NCBI GenBank assembly: GCA_025766275.1
Contig: JAFKAC010000012.1
Location: 124,001 to 188,000 of the forward strand
Source: Lactarius indigo
Taxonomy: Eukaryota > Basidiomycota > Agaricomycetes > Russulales > Russulaceae
Direction of reading: 5' to 3'
DNA length: 64,000 bases
The translations under genes and the position numbers were made by a program. The notes under the pieces are model-generated. The model was not told the DNA's origin and did no database searches. It saw nothing but the letters and a program-made list of their open reading frames with translations. Shown here piece after piece: positions 34,527 to 43,674 of this stretch (position 1 is its first letter; each line of letters opens with the position of its first letter).

Positions 34527-34997
34527 TGTAACGCCGTCACGACGTCAGCTCGACTTGAGCTCGATTAAGGCGACCTTTATGACTTAGCTGATCACGCGCA
34601 AAGGCGTATGGCTCGAAGGCGATGCTAGATGTACGCAGACACTAGACTTTAGACAGAGCTCTTCCTCTACTTATAGAGGGTACGTTTCTAGAGATGAGAA
34701 TGGACGAGAAGAGAACAGAAGTGACGATTGAAGAAGACCAAGATGGCGTATCTTGGTCTTCCGCAGCTACCTTAAATACAAGAAGAGCAGGCTTTCAAGC
34801 GCTGCTATGAGTCACCGTATCGTAGCGTCCAACGTATCGCGTAAGTACCGCAATCCTAATACTACTACTATCTGTACTAGGATCGAGTCATCCTTCAACG
34901 CCTAACTCCTACTGTAAACCCCGAGTCCGTGACTAATATACTTTACAGCCGTAGCCACAACCGGTACAGTAAGGGTCCAACTCCGAGAACCGTAACA
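34527..34997 (-). repeat. 3' LTR of E
   Basis: 471 bp, TGTAACG...CGTAACA. One mismatch to 41757-42227. Confidence 0.97.
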
Positions 34998-35011
34998 TCA
35001 CCCCCTTTTCA
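34998..35011 (-). other. Polypurine tract of E
   Basis: TGAAAAGGGGGTGA in sense, abutting the 3' LTR. Confidence 0.85.
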
Positions 35012-35027
35012 GCGTGAGTCCCCAGAC

Positions 35028-38000
35028 TCACCGGAAGTCCCTCGCCGTCCATGTAGACTGTTCGTCGCTGATCCGCTCAAAGATGTTAGCCCTCTCCAAG
35101 CGGTAGATGCAATCCTGCTTGTCATCCCTCGCCGATAACCGCATTGCCTGGAGTTGGCGAATGCGCGCCGCAAGCCGCTCTTCCTCATATGCGGCTGCTC
35201 GATAACGCGTCACCTCCGCAGTCAGGGACTCGTCCCCAATGCGGTTCAGTGCTCGGTCCGTAATTTTGTCGGAGGCGAGGATGACGAGGTCCTCGTGGGC
35301 GATGAAGGCGCGTCTCGCAGCCGGTAGCATCGGGAGTGCGTAGAGGGGTTTGCCGTAAAGATGGGGAGAACCGGGGATGAGTCCCAGCACAAAAGGGTTC
35401 GCACCTCCGACGATCTGGATATGACTGGCGTTCCTTTCTACGCCGTCGGGCCCGGTGATGGGGAAATGAACGTAATGGGGCTGTCGATTCGCCCTGAACC
35501 CTTCAGGCGCAAGGACCTGCGCAGGGTCGTCGTCGTGCGTAATGGGGGTGTGAAATGCGACGCCGGGCAATCGCACACGTCCTCGAGACATGGGGGTTCC
35601 GTCGGTGTGGACGAGCCATGGGGTGATTCGGGGATTAGTAGGGTGGCTGTGCGTTCGAAGGAGGGGGTGTCTGACCGGGTAGTAATCCTCGTCGTCAGCG
35701 TGAGCTTCGTCGTTAGGGAGCGTTGCCTGCGCTGCCGCAACTCGCTCAATTTCTTCTGCGCTAAGCACAGCTGTTCGTCGGCCCACTCCTTCGCCATCCT
35801 CCGCCAGTCCTCCGCTGCTTCTAACTCCTGTTGGGTCCTCGAGGGGACGATCGGCGGGGAGAATTCCCCTTGTGCCGATGAGGTCGTCACCTGGGGGGAT
35901 AATGGCAACGGGTTCCCGATTGCCGTTGTCGTCTCTGAAGATGTGAGCGACGGCATGCTGCTGCTCGTCGTCGGGCTGGTGAGTCGGGTCGGGGAACCTC
36001 TGTAAGACATTAGCCCATTCTTGAGCGGTGATATGCCCTGCTCGTATGTTTGCAGGTGTGTACGGAGTGAGCTGGACCTGTTGAACCACGGTTTCTTCGT
36101 CGTCTTCGATGAGGTTGGCGGCGTCTTGTGCGACTTGGTCGAGGAGGATCGCCGTGGTGACATGTCTGAGAGGAGAGGTGGGCATAGACATCTGGGTAGA
36201 TCGGAGGTAGGAGGGATACTCTCCTTGGTCGTCTATGGGCTGGCTTTTAAGAGATCGCACGCCAGTCTGACCCTCTTGATACGCCTTGATTGCGTCTGGT
36301 GCAAACACGTCATCTTTGTCGACCCACTGGTTCTCCGAGTCCGAATAGCCCTTCCATTTGATGAGGTATTGGAGCCTCTTGCGGCGGCCGAAATGCCGCG
36401 AGTCCAGAATGGCCTCGACTTCGTATTCCTCCTCTCCTTCTATGAGATCCGGTGGCGGTCGTGGAAAGTTTTCGCCATGAAAGGCTGTGCGTTTGTATGG
36501 CGTGAGAAGATCGATGTGAAACACTGGATGGATGCTCCACTGCGTGGGAAGTTTGAGACGGTAATTGTATGGGGACATCACCTGTACTACTTCAAATGGT
36601 CCGTGGCGTCGCGCCGCCAATTTCGCTGTGGGTTGATTGGTTCGTAGATGTCTTCCTTCCAGCCACACCTGATCACCGACTTGATAGCGTGGCGTATCTT
36701 TGTGTCGAACCCAGCTGTCTTGTGCCTTTTTGATAAGGTCTTGGGCCAGCTGGCGTGCCTCCTTTAACTGTGTCAGTCTGGTGATTGCGTTCGGAATTGG
36801 AGATGGCTTATCCATCCAATCGGCTGTTGGGTTGTACCCCATCAGAAGCATGAATGGTGATTGTTTCGTGTGTTCGTGGGGCCAATTGTTGTGAGCGAAT
36901 TCTGCTATCGGGAGATACGCCGCCCAGTTATCTTGACGCTCATTGGCCCAGAATCGTAGATATTGTTCAAGCCATTGATTGGTCCGTTCCGACTGTCCAT
37001 CCGTGCGTGGATGATAAGCCGTGGAAATGTTTTGTTGGATGCCCAGTATGCGGCATACTTCTCGTGTGAACTTGGAGGTGAACCGGGGGTCTCGGTCGCT
37101 AATAATTTTACGCGGTAATCCGAATCTTTTGAACACGTGGTTGACGTACAGAATGGCGGTCCCCTCTGCTGTGATCTCCTCGTTGCAGGGAATGAATATG
37201 GATGCTTTGCTGCAATCATGATCTGTAACGGTCAGAATGCTGTCGTACGACTGTGAGATCGGTAGTTTGGTGATGAAGTCAAGGGCAATGGTATGGAAAG
37301 GAGGGGCGTCTTTGGCGGCGGTGATTGGGTGTAGTGGTGCGCGAGTTGGCCTTGTATTGACTTTGATTCGCTGACAGTCAGCGCATCCCGTAACGTATTC
37401 GTACACATCCCGGCGAATACTCGGCCACCAGTGATGTCGTTCTACGATGCGCTGTGTCCTGCTTATCCCAGGGTGTCCATGTACCGGTGGGTCGTGGTGG
37501 TCTTGTATAATGGCCCGGTACGCTGTCATGGGTCCTGTGACTACCAGTCGCCCGTCCTTGTACCATTCTCCCTCTATCCTTTTGAGGCGATGGGCATCGA
37601 CCCAAGTTTTGATTATGGCAGGGTCTTGTCGTCGCTTCGGCGGTTGCATCATCGGGTGCGTTTCCAGCGTACGCGCAACATTAGTGGCTCGTACGAAAAC
37701 CTCCGGAGGTAGAACGACCACACCTTGGTTATCTTTTTCTCCTTGGTCGTAGTCCGGTCGTCGTGATAGCGCATCCGCTCTACCGTTGTTCTTCCCTTTG
37801 ATGTGGTGGATCTCGAAGTCGTATTCCATTAGTTCTAGTACTTCCCGGGCGACCCTTCGGCTGATCTTTTGCGGGGTTTTCCAGTACTGGAGATTTAGGT
37901 GATCTGAGAATATTTTGATCTTGTGGGGGGACCCTGCGAGCAAAGGTCTCCAGTGGCGAAGGGCTTTTACAATGGCGAGGAGTTCTAGGTCATAAATGTC

Positions 38001-39839
38001 GTAATTTCGCTCTGCTTCATTTAGCGTTGCTGAGTAGTATCCTATAGGGTGCTTGCGACCGTCATTTTTCTTTTGCAGAAGCACTGCGCCTACCGCGAAT
38101 CCTGACGCGTCAACCTCCAGCTCGAATTGATCTTGTAGGTTGGGGTGTGCTAGTACTGGTTCTTCCGTTACGAGTCGTTTGAGGGTTTTAAAAGCCCACT
38201 CCTCATCGTCTCCCCAGTTCCACTCGGTATCTTTCCTTGTTAACCGGTTGAGCGGTCGCGCGTGAGTTGCGAAACCTCGGATGAAAAGGCGGTAAAAGTT
38301 GCAGAAACCCAAAAATGACCGTACGTCCCTGACCTTGGTTGGTGTCGGCCAGTCTCTGATGCCGCGAACTTTTACCGGGTCCATACGCGTTACCCCCTTT
38401 TCAAGGATTACCCCCAGGTAATCCATCCGAGGTTGGTGGAAAAGGCATTTCTCCAGCTTGAAGTAGAGGTCGTGCTCCTGAGCGACGCGAAGAACATCCG
38501 TTACCGCAGCTATATGGTCAGCGGATGTAGCGCCTTCCCGTGTGGCGATGCCAATGTCATCCATGTAGACGCGGATGACGGTTCCACGAAGTTCGTGCTT
38601 CGCGATGGTATCACGATAAATGTGATTCATCATTGTCTGGAAGGTAGCCGGTGAGTTGGTGAGACTGAAGAACATTACTGTTGGCTCAAAGAGGCCAAAC
38701 TTGGTTTTGAAGGCCGCCTTCTCTTGATCGCCGTCTCGTATTCGGATATTATTGTATCCCCAGCGGATGTCGAGCTTGGTGTAGATGTGGGCGTTACTGA
38801 GGTCGTAAATGAGGTCTTGAATGAGGGGGAGTGGATACTGGTTTCGTATAGTGTATGAATTGATGGTGCGATAATCCTGTACGGGGCGTAGTTTTCCGTC
38901 TTTCTTTTTGACAAAGAAGAATGACGATGCGTACGGGGATATGGAAGGCCGTAAATATCCTTGCCGCAGTTTTTCGTCTAGGAATTCCTTGAGTTTTCCT
39001 TCTTCTTCCTGCGTTAATGGGTATATCTTGCAGTCTATTGCTGACGGGGTACCCGGCTTGAAGTCTATTGCGTGGTCCCACGGCCTGGCGGGAGGGAATC
39101 GTTGTGACGCTTCTTCGCTGAAGAGTTGTTGGAAGGTGTGGTAGACTGCCGGCAGTTCTACAGGCTTTTCTTCTCCTTTGGCCTGGATGGCCAATTCTGT
39201 GGACGTAGTTGCTCGTAGATACGTATCTTCTTCATCCAGTTCTAAGGTTATCGCTTCCTTTTCATCATTGGTCAGCGCGGCTGCGATGACGGTATGGCGG
39301 TCTAAACTGTCCTGTGTGCTGATCACGACTGGCATGACCTTCTCATGTATGACTGCGTCTCGCCAATTGATGGTTGGTTCGTAGGTTGCCAACCAAGGGT
39401 AACCTAGGACAACTTCTTCGTCCCCAAGATTCGTGACAAGGAATCTCATAGTCCTGTGATACCCGTTGGCGTATACGTCCAGGTCGGTGAAGTGAGTAAT
39501 GGACCCAGCTTTGTTTTCCGTTCTGTCTATATTCCAGACCTTCCGTGGTCGGATCAGTTGCTGGATCCCGATACCCATTTTCTTGATGAAGTTCGGGTGT
39601 ATGAAATTGTCGGTGGCTCCTGAGTCCACCAATGCTTTTACGTCGGCCATTCGGTAATTCGTACGAATCAAGACTGGAATTCGAAGAGAACGAAAGCGCG
39701 TCATGATTACAGAATTACAATTTAAAGCCCTCACCCAGGCCGATGGGTTCAGGCGCTCTGAAAACCCTCTTTTCCCCATAGATCCTGCAATATCAGGTCT
39801 TTTACTTCGTCGGGCGCGTTTGCAACTCCGGTGAGCCAT
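35028..39839 (-). CDS. pol: pol of E, intact (PR-RT-RH-IN-chromodomain plus ~420-residue extension)
   Basis: 1603 codons open in the -1 frame; the real entry is by frameshift from gag at 39761-39776, so the first ~25 codons overlap gag. Protease ALVDSGATDNFI (residue ~68), RT VYMDDIG (~425), RNase H LEVDASGFAVGA (~571), integrase HHCC (GHPGISRTQ...GCADCQ, ~780-820), DDE residues in LDFITKLP (~850), SDRDPRFTSKF (~913) and DGQSERTNQWLEQ (~952), GPY/F (~1075-1115), chromodomain EEEYEVEAILDSRHFG...YLIKWKGYSDSENQW (~1134-1180). Residues ~1180-1603 are an extension of unknown function ending in a coiled coil (SLTAEVTRYRAAAYEEERLA). It makes and integrates the cDNA copy in the nucleus. Confidence 0.96.
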   Translation of the reverse strand: MAHRSCKRARRSKRPDIAGSMGKRGFSERLNPSAWVRALNCNSVIMTRFRSLRIPVLIRTNYRMADVKALVDSGATDNFIHPNFIKKMGIGIQQLIRPRKVWNIDRTENKAGSITHFTDLDVYANGYHRTMRFLVTNLGDEEVVLGYPWLATYEPTINWRDAVIHEKVMPVVISTQDSLDRHTVIAAALTNDEKEAITLELDEEDTYLRATTSTELAIQAKGEEKPVELPAVYHTFQQLFSEEASQRFPPARPWDHAIDFKPGTPSAIDCKIYPLTQEEEGKLKEFLDEKLRQGYLRPSISPYASSFFFVKKKDGKLRPVQDYRTINSYTIRNQYPLPLIQDLIYDLSNAHIYTKLDIRWGYNNIRIRDGDQEKAAFKTKFGLFEPTVMFFSLTNSPATFQTMMNHIYRDTIAKHELRGTVIRVYMDDIGIATREGATSADHIAAVTDVLRVAQEHDLYFKLEKCLFHQPRMDYLGVILEKGVTRMDPVKVRGIRDWPTPTKVRDVRSFLGFCNFYRLFIRGFATHARPLNRLTRKDTEWNWGDDEEWAFKTLKRLVTEEPVLAHPNLQDQFELEVDASGFAVGAVLLQKKNDGRKHPIGYYSATLNEAERNYDIYDLELLAIVKALRHWRPLLAGSPHKIKIFSDHLNLQYWKTPQKISRRVAREVLELMEYDFEIHHIKGKNNGRADALSRRPDYDQGEKDNQGVVVLPPEVFVRATNVARTLETHPMMQPPKRRQDPAIIKTWVDAHRLKRIEGEWYKDGRLVVTGPMTAYRAIIQDHHDPPVHGHPGISRTQRIVERHHWWPSIRRDVYEYVTGCADCQRIKVNTRPTRAPLHPITAAKDAPPFHTIALDFITKLPISQSYDSILTVTDHDCSKASIFIPCNEEITAEGTAILYVNHVFKRFGLPRKIISDRDPRFTSKFTREVCRILGIQQNISTAYHPRTDGQSERTNQWLEQYLRFWANERQDNWAAYLPIAEFAHNNWPHEHTKQSPFMLLMGYNPTADWMDKPSPIPNAITRLTQLKEARQLAQDLIKKAQDSWVRHKDTPRYQVGDQVWLEGRHLRTNQPTAKLAARRHGPFEVVQVMSPYNYRLKLPTQWSIHPVFHIDLLTPYKRTAFHGENFPRPPPDLIEGEEEYEVEAILDSRHFGRRKRLQYLIKWKGYSDSENQWVDKDDVFAPDAIKAYQEGQTGVRSLKSQPIDDQGEYPSYLRSTQMSMPTSPLRHVTTAILLDQVAQDAANLIEDDEETVVQQVQLTPYTPANIRAGHITAQEWANVLQRFPDPTHQPDDEQQHAVAHIFRDDNGNREPVAIIPPGDDLIGTRGILPADRPLEDPTGVRSSGGLAEDGEGVGRRTAVLSAEEIERVAAAQATLPNDEAHADDEDYYPVRHPLLRTHSHPTNPRITPWLVHTDGTPMSRGRVRLPGVAFHTPITHDDDPAQVLAPEGFRANRQPHYVHFPITGPDGVERNASHIQIVGGANPFVLGLIPGSPHLYGKPLYALPMLPAARRAFIAHEDLVILASDKITDRALNRIGDESLTAEVTRYRAAAYEEERLAARIRQLQAMRLSARDDKQDCIYRLERANIFERISDEQSTWTARDFR

Positions 39840-41737
39840 TCTTTGGCACGTTCTTCAGCGGTCTTGCTGGTCGAAGCGGCCTGTATCTGGGCCGGCGGCA
39901 ATTCTTGCGTGTAGAAATCGGTTTCCGTCATCCGGACCGTAGAGGGTCCGGAGTTTTGTGGTTGCCACTGTCGCGGCTGCCTAGGATGGGGACAATTTCG
40001 TGAGAGATGGCCTGGTGCGTGGCAGTTATAACATAACACCGTCCTTAGGTCTCGTCGCGACCCCCCTCTTCCTCGGCCCCGGACTCCTGGCCCTCCTCTC
40101 GGAGGAAAGGGAGGTGAGTTGGTATACGGTGTTTTGTTGTAGTCGATTTCTTCTGATCCTGCTAGTCGCGCCTTAGTTCGATCGGCAGAAGTGTCCATTG
40201 CCCATGGATTGGCGAGATTCTGGGGGACAGTCCATCCGGCATTTCCGGTCTTTTTGGGCTTGTTGTCTTTGTACTCATCCACCCGTGCGCGGATATGGAT
40301 GTAATTGCGTTGCCTACGGAGCGTTGCTCGTTTCCAGTCGTCGAACGTCTCCGGTTCGTCCAGGTCGTAGGTCTTTTCGTAAAGCTTCTTGGGTAACCCC
40401 TTGGTAAAGAGGTCGATTGTTTGGGGGTCATTAAGACGGTATCCGGCCTTCCTGGCGGCTTCTTCAAACTCATTGACGTACTTGTCAATGTCTCCGTCAA
40501 CCATCTTGAGTCCTTTTCTAAGAAGCGCTTGAGCTTGTTCTCGTTCGAGGGTGTTGACGAACCTTTGGTTAAACCCCTCTGCCACTGCGTTCCACAGATC
40601 GCGCGTCTGCTGGTCAATTCCTCGTTGTATCTGCCTGTTAAGCCATTTGAGGTACGAAAGTACCCATTCGCTGACTGATACCCCTTTTATGTAGGATAAA
40701 AATAAGAGGCTTCGTCGGTAGTCATTGCGCATAATAGGGGCGTCGAGATTCATTCCCCAGTAGACGTGCCATTGCGTGAGGAACGAATCCACTTTAGTGC
40801 GATCGCCGTCAAAGATAGTGGGGGGTTCACCGGTTAGTTTTTCATGCCCTTGTCCTCCTCCTCCTGCGCCTCCTCCGCCACCGCCTCCTCCCCCTCCCGG
40901 GGGTCCTCCTTCCGGCGGGTGATTCGGGAGGTCAGGTGGGTCTCCTCTTCTTCCTGGGCGTCGGGGGAAGTCGTCTCCAGGTGGTCCTCCCCATCCCGGT
41001 GGGGGGTCTAGTGGTACGCCTCGTCGTCCTCCACCCCCTGACGGGGGATCCCCTTGGTCAGGCCCAATGGCTTGGAATATGGCTGCGTCGTCTGCGGTCA
41101 TGCGGTGTCCTGTTTCAGGGTTGATAGGCATAAGATTCCGCTGTGATTCCTGTCTAATTGCTTCGGCCGCTTCTCGCGCCGCTTGTTCTCTAACGGTCAT
41201 AACTTCTTCGGCTGTCATGGTGGTTGCCATCTCCGCTGCCGGTGATTGTACGTGAATGATTTCTGGTTGTTCTGAGATGTGTAGGGACTCAGCTCGTTGG
41301 ATGGTGTATTGTTCAATAGGCCCGACACTCGCGGGTCGGTTTTCTTCGCTTTGTTCGTCCTCTTCGGTTTCCTCACTGACCGCTTCTCCGGTAGAGTGTT
41401 CTCGTAGTTGGCCGTCAATAGGGCCCCAGTCAGCCCGCGAATTGAGCTTGCGTGCGTCGATGTCGCACTGGTACTGTCTCCCTGCTGGTCTGACAACGTC
41501 CCAGCGGTGGTCTATGGGGTTCCACGTAATTTCCACCCAGCACAGGTGATCGAAATTGAACTCAACGGGTCTGAACCTCGTAGGTCCGTTGAATTCCACA
41601 AAATATCCGGTTTCGTCTTCTCTTTCTCTCCACCTGGCTGCTCCCAGGAATCGGGTTGGTACGTTGCGATCTCCTCTTCGTTCTAGGTAATAAGGACGGA
41701 AGTTCGTCCACTGTTCTCTGGTGTTGACGGTCGCCAC
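39749..41737 (-). CDS. gag: gag of E, intact
   Basis: 662 codons from a GTG (41737) 20 nt after the LTR; the first ATG in any frame is codon 170 (41230). So there are likely two forms, a GUG-started long Gag and a shorter AUG form in the same frame. N-terminal domain (ETGYFVEFNGPTRFRPVEFNF), acidic linker, Gly-rich run (~275-300), capsid (VDSFLTQWHVYWGMNLDAPI, ~310 on), Arg/Gly-rich RNA-binding segment and CCHC knuckle CYNCHAPGHLSRNC (~569-582). The last 30 codons overlap pol. Confidence 0.94.
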   Translation of the reverse strand: MATVNTREQWTNFRPYYLERRGDRNVPTRFLGAARWREREDETGYFVEFNGPTRFRPVEFNFDHLCWVEITWNPIDHRWDVVRPAGRQYQCDIDARKLNSRADWGPIDGQLREHSTGEAVSEETEEDEQSEENRPASVGPIEQYTIQRAESLHISEQPEIIHVQSPAAEMATTMTAEEVMTVREQAAREAAEAIRQESQRNLMPINPETGHRMTADDAAIFQAIGPDQGDPPSGGGGRRGVPLDPPPGWGGPPGDDFPRRPGRRGDPPDLPNHPPEGGPPGGGGGGGGGGAGGGGQGHEKLTGEPPTIFDGDRTKVDSFLTQWHVYWGMNLDAPIMRNDYRRSLLFLSYIKGVSVSEWVLSYLKWLNRQIQRGIDQQTRDLWNAVAEGFNQRFVNTLEREQAQALLRKGLKMVDGDIDKYVNEFEEAARKAGYRLNDPQTIDLFTKGLPKKLYEKTYDLDEPETFDDWKRATLRRQRNYIHIRARVDEYKDNKPKKTGNAGWTVPQNLANPWAMDTSADRTKARLAGSEEIDYNKTPYTNSPPFPPRGGPGVRGRGRGGSRRDLRTVLCYNCHAPGHLSRNCPHPRQPRQWQPQNSGPSTVRMTETDFYTQELPPAQIQAASTSKTAEERAKEWLTGVANAPDEVKDLILQDLWGKEGFQSA
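39761..39776 (-). promoter_or_regulatory. gag-pol -1 frameshift region of E
   Basis: GGGAAAA (39776-39770) and GGGTTTT (39767-39761) in sense, each in X XXY YYZ phase with gag. GGGUUUU is the known luteovirus (BYDV) site. The gag stop follows 12 nt later. Confidence 0.72.
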
Positions 41738-41743
41738 AATGGT

Positions 41744-41754
41744 ATCTTGGTCTT
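41744..41754 (-). promoter_or_regulatory. Primer-binding site of E
   Basis: AAGACCAAGAT in sense, 2 nt from the LTR; complements the predicted first 11 nt of the transcript (41974-41964). Confidence 0.68.
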
Positions 41755-41756
41755 AA

Positions 41757-42227
41757 TGTAACGCCGTCACGACGTCAGCTCGACTTGAGCTCGATTAAGG
41801 CGACCTTTATGACTTAGCTGATCACGCGCAAAGGCGTATGGCTCGAAGGCGATGCTAGATGTACGCAGACACTAGACTTTAGACAGAGCTCTTCCTCTAC
41901 TTATAGAGGGTACGTTTCTAGAGATGAGAATGGACGAGAAGAGAACAGAAGTGACGATTGAAGAAGACCAAGATGGCGTATCTTGGTCTTCCGCAGCTAC
42001 CTTAAATACAAGAAGAGCAGGCTTTCAAGCGCTGCTATGAGTCACCGTATCGTAGCGTCCAACGTATCGCGTAAGTACCGCAATCCTAATACTACTACTA
42101 TCTGTACTAGGATCGAGTCATCCTTCAACGCCTAACTCCTACTGTAAACCCCGAGTCCGTGACTAATATACCTTACAGCCGTAGCCACAACCGGTACAGT
42201 AAGGGTCCAACTCCGAGAACCGTAACA
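41757..42227 (-). repeat. 5' LTR of E with promoter
   Basis: 471 bp. Sense TATTTAAG (42008-42001) is followed 34 nt later by ATCTTGGTCTT (41974-41964), the predicted 5' end of the RNA. No ATG in sense between there and the gag GTG. Confidence 0.94.
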
Positions 42228-42257
42228 AAGTTGAAGGTAAATGGAGTAGAAGGCGGC

Positions 42258-42381
42258 ACTTAAATCACTCGATTTAAGTCCAAAACCCAAATAAGTAAAC
42301 ACTTACTTACTTTGCGTTGTTCTTAAAACACTCGTTTCAAGACAAGGCAAATATATATATAACCACTTATCTAAAGTGGTT
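42258..42381 (-). other. Hairpin island 1 of D, between ORF1 and ORF2
   Basis: Four stem-loops in 124 nt (sense order): 8 bp AACCACTT with loop TAGAT that contains the ORF1 stop (42381-42361); 9 bp TCTTGAAAC with loop GAGT (42342-42321, one G-U pair in RNA sense); 7 bp TAAGTAA with loop GTGT (42309-42292); 9 bp ACTTAAATC with loop GAGT (42279-42258). Two further in-frame stops (TAA 42323-42325 and 42260-42262) lie in the 3' arms of the GAGT hairpins. Confidence 0.65.
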
Positions 42382-43633
42382 GGTTGTCGGGGAAAGTGGA
42401 AATGAAACTAAAGGGGTCGGCAGGAATACGAGGCGAAAGACAATAAGCAAGAAGATGGGGGGCAGAGCGAACTAAGTCCTCAAAGAAGTAAGCCTGCTGG
42501 TGAGCGTAAATTTGTCCGTCAAAAGAAAAACGTAAGTGTCCGTAAGTGGTCACGATCCTCCCGTCCAAGAAGTCCTGGATCTCTAGGGTTACTAGAGAGT
42601 CAATGTATCCCGCCCTGTGGACGTTAGCAAGGGGGAAGAAAGCACGTCTCAGGCCTTCCCTAAAATCGTAATGGATGGTCCCGAATGGGGTGTCGGGGGA
42701 GGGAAGGTCGTAGATGGCCTTTGAACAGATGTACAGGGGGGGGAAGTCGGGGTGTTGAGCGGGGTCAACAATGCGCAGGAAGAGGGTGTAGACGTGAGGA
42801 GGAAGGAGACGAAAAGGGGTGACGGAAGGGAAAATTGGGGGAAAAGAGACAAGAGAGGTGGCGAGGGGAACTTTAGTGATTAGTTCCCGGAGTGTCGTGG
42901 AAGCGGGCCGCCAAGATTCTCCTTGGGGGGTGACGACGGCGATGTACTGGTGGGGGTGTTCTCCTTGGGAAAGGAGGCAAGGGGGGGCCTGGTAGGCGGT
43001 GGGACCGAGGGGGGGGAGGTTCTCTTGTTCGGGGTGAGGGGCCGGAGGGAAGACAGGGCCTTGTTCTGCTACTCGCTCGTAGTCAATCGGCGAGTCGGGG
43101 GTTGCAAGGCGGGAGGGGACCGGAACAGGAGACGGAGAGCGGCGAGGAGTCGGAGGAAGAACAGGAGGTGGCGAAGGAGGGCCACGAAGGGAAACAGGGG
43201 GACGGGGGGTCGGGACTCGGGGGGGAGGCGCAGACTCGGCGTGGGGTTCAGGGGACAAGGGGACAAGATTCCCATTGAGGTCGATGATCTCAAGGACCTC
43301 TTCGTAGAACTGGGCGACGCTGGGGGACAGGGGACGAGGGGAAGGACGAGGGGTGGCTTCTTCAGCCGGAGCGTAGGGGTAAACTAGTTCGGGGGTTGCG
43401 TCCCGAACAAGGGCAACAGGGGCGGGGGGCTCGTCACCGCCGAAGGTGGCGGGGGTGTAGGGGGCGGTGAAACGGAGGCTGTCAAGACGGACAGCAGAGG
43501 AGGAGGGGACAGGGGAGGCGCGGGAAAAGTCGAGGGGGCTACCTTGGTTGTCGAACTCTGACTGGTAGCTGGCAGAATCTCCATCCCACTGACCGTACTG
43601 TGAGAAGTCATACTCGTAGTTGTAGTCAGCCAC
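42371..43633 (-). CDS. D ORF1: first segment of the Met-poor pre-gag frame
   Basis: 420 codons from GTG 43633 (context CCAGTGGCT) to TAG 42371. No in-frame ATG at all, and only three ATGs in other frames (43611, 43584, 43275). Begins with Tyr/Asp/Gln-rich sequence (DYNYEYDFSQYGQWDGDS), then ~150 residues of Pro/Ser-rich disorder, then a folded C-terminal region (LRELITKVPLATSLVSFPP, HYDFREGLRRAFFPL, EIQDFLDGRIVTTYGHLRFSF). No signal peptide or membrane helix. Family not recognised. It is the first coding unit after the D primer-binding site; gag lies ~2.9 kb downstream. Confidence 0.6.
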   Translation of the reverse strand: MADYNYEYDFSQYGQWDGDSASYQSEFDNQGSPLDFSRASPVPSSSAVRLDSLRFTAPYTPATFGGDEPPAPVALVRDATPELVYPYAPAEEATPRPSPRPLSPSVAQFYEEVLEIIDLNGNLVPLSPEPHAESAPPPRVPTPRPPVSLRGPPSPPPVLPPTPRRSPSPVPVPSRLATPDSPIDYERVAEQGPVFPPAPHPEQENLPPLGPTAYQAPPCLLSQGEHPHQYIAVVTPQGESWRPASTTLRELITKVPLATSLVSFPPIFPSVTPFRLLPPHVYTLFLRIVDPAQHPDFPPLYICSKAIYDLPSPDTPFGTIHYDFREGLRRAFFPLANVHRAGYIDSLVTLEIQDFLDGRIVTTYGHLRFSFDGQIYAHQQAYFFEDLVRSAPHLLAYCLSPRIPADPFSFISTFPDNQPL

Positions 43634-43662
43634 TGGAGCAGCCCAGAGTCAGTCTATTGGTT

Positions 43663-43672
43663 AGACTGTCCA
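43663..43672 (-). promoter_or_regulatory. Primer-binding site of D
   Basis: TGGACAGTCT in sense, 2 nt from the LTR; exact complement of AGACTGTCCA at the predicted transcript start (43873-43864). It also begins with TGG, so a tRNA primer cannot be excluded here. Confidence 0.55.
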
Positions 43673-43674
43673 AG

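Larger units (their letters stand above)
34527..42227 (-). mobile_element. LTR retrotransposon E (B family), intact and youngest
   Basis: 7701 bp with 471-bp LTRs differing at one base (TACTTTAC versus TACCTTAC), TSD AAGTT (34522-34526, 42228-42232). Both gag and pol are open throughout. Primer-binding site, polypurine tract, TATA-like box and slippery site are all present, so E is a candidate autonomous element and possible helper for B, C, F and I. Confidence 0.97.

Noticed and set aside
42258..42381. D hairpin island 1 as a spliceosomal intron
   Set aside because: No good GT donor lies before the first stop and no acceptor restores the frame while removing all three stops; kept only as an alternative to test.
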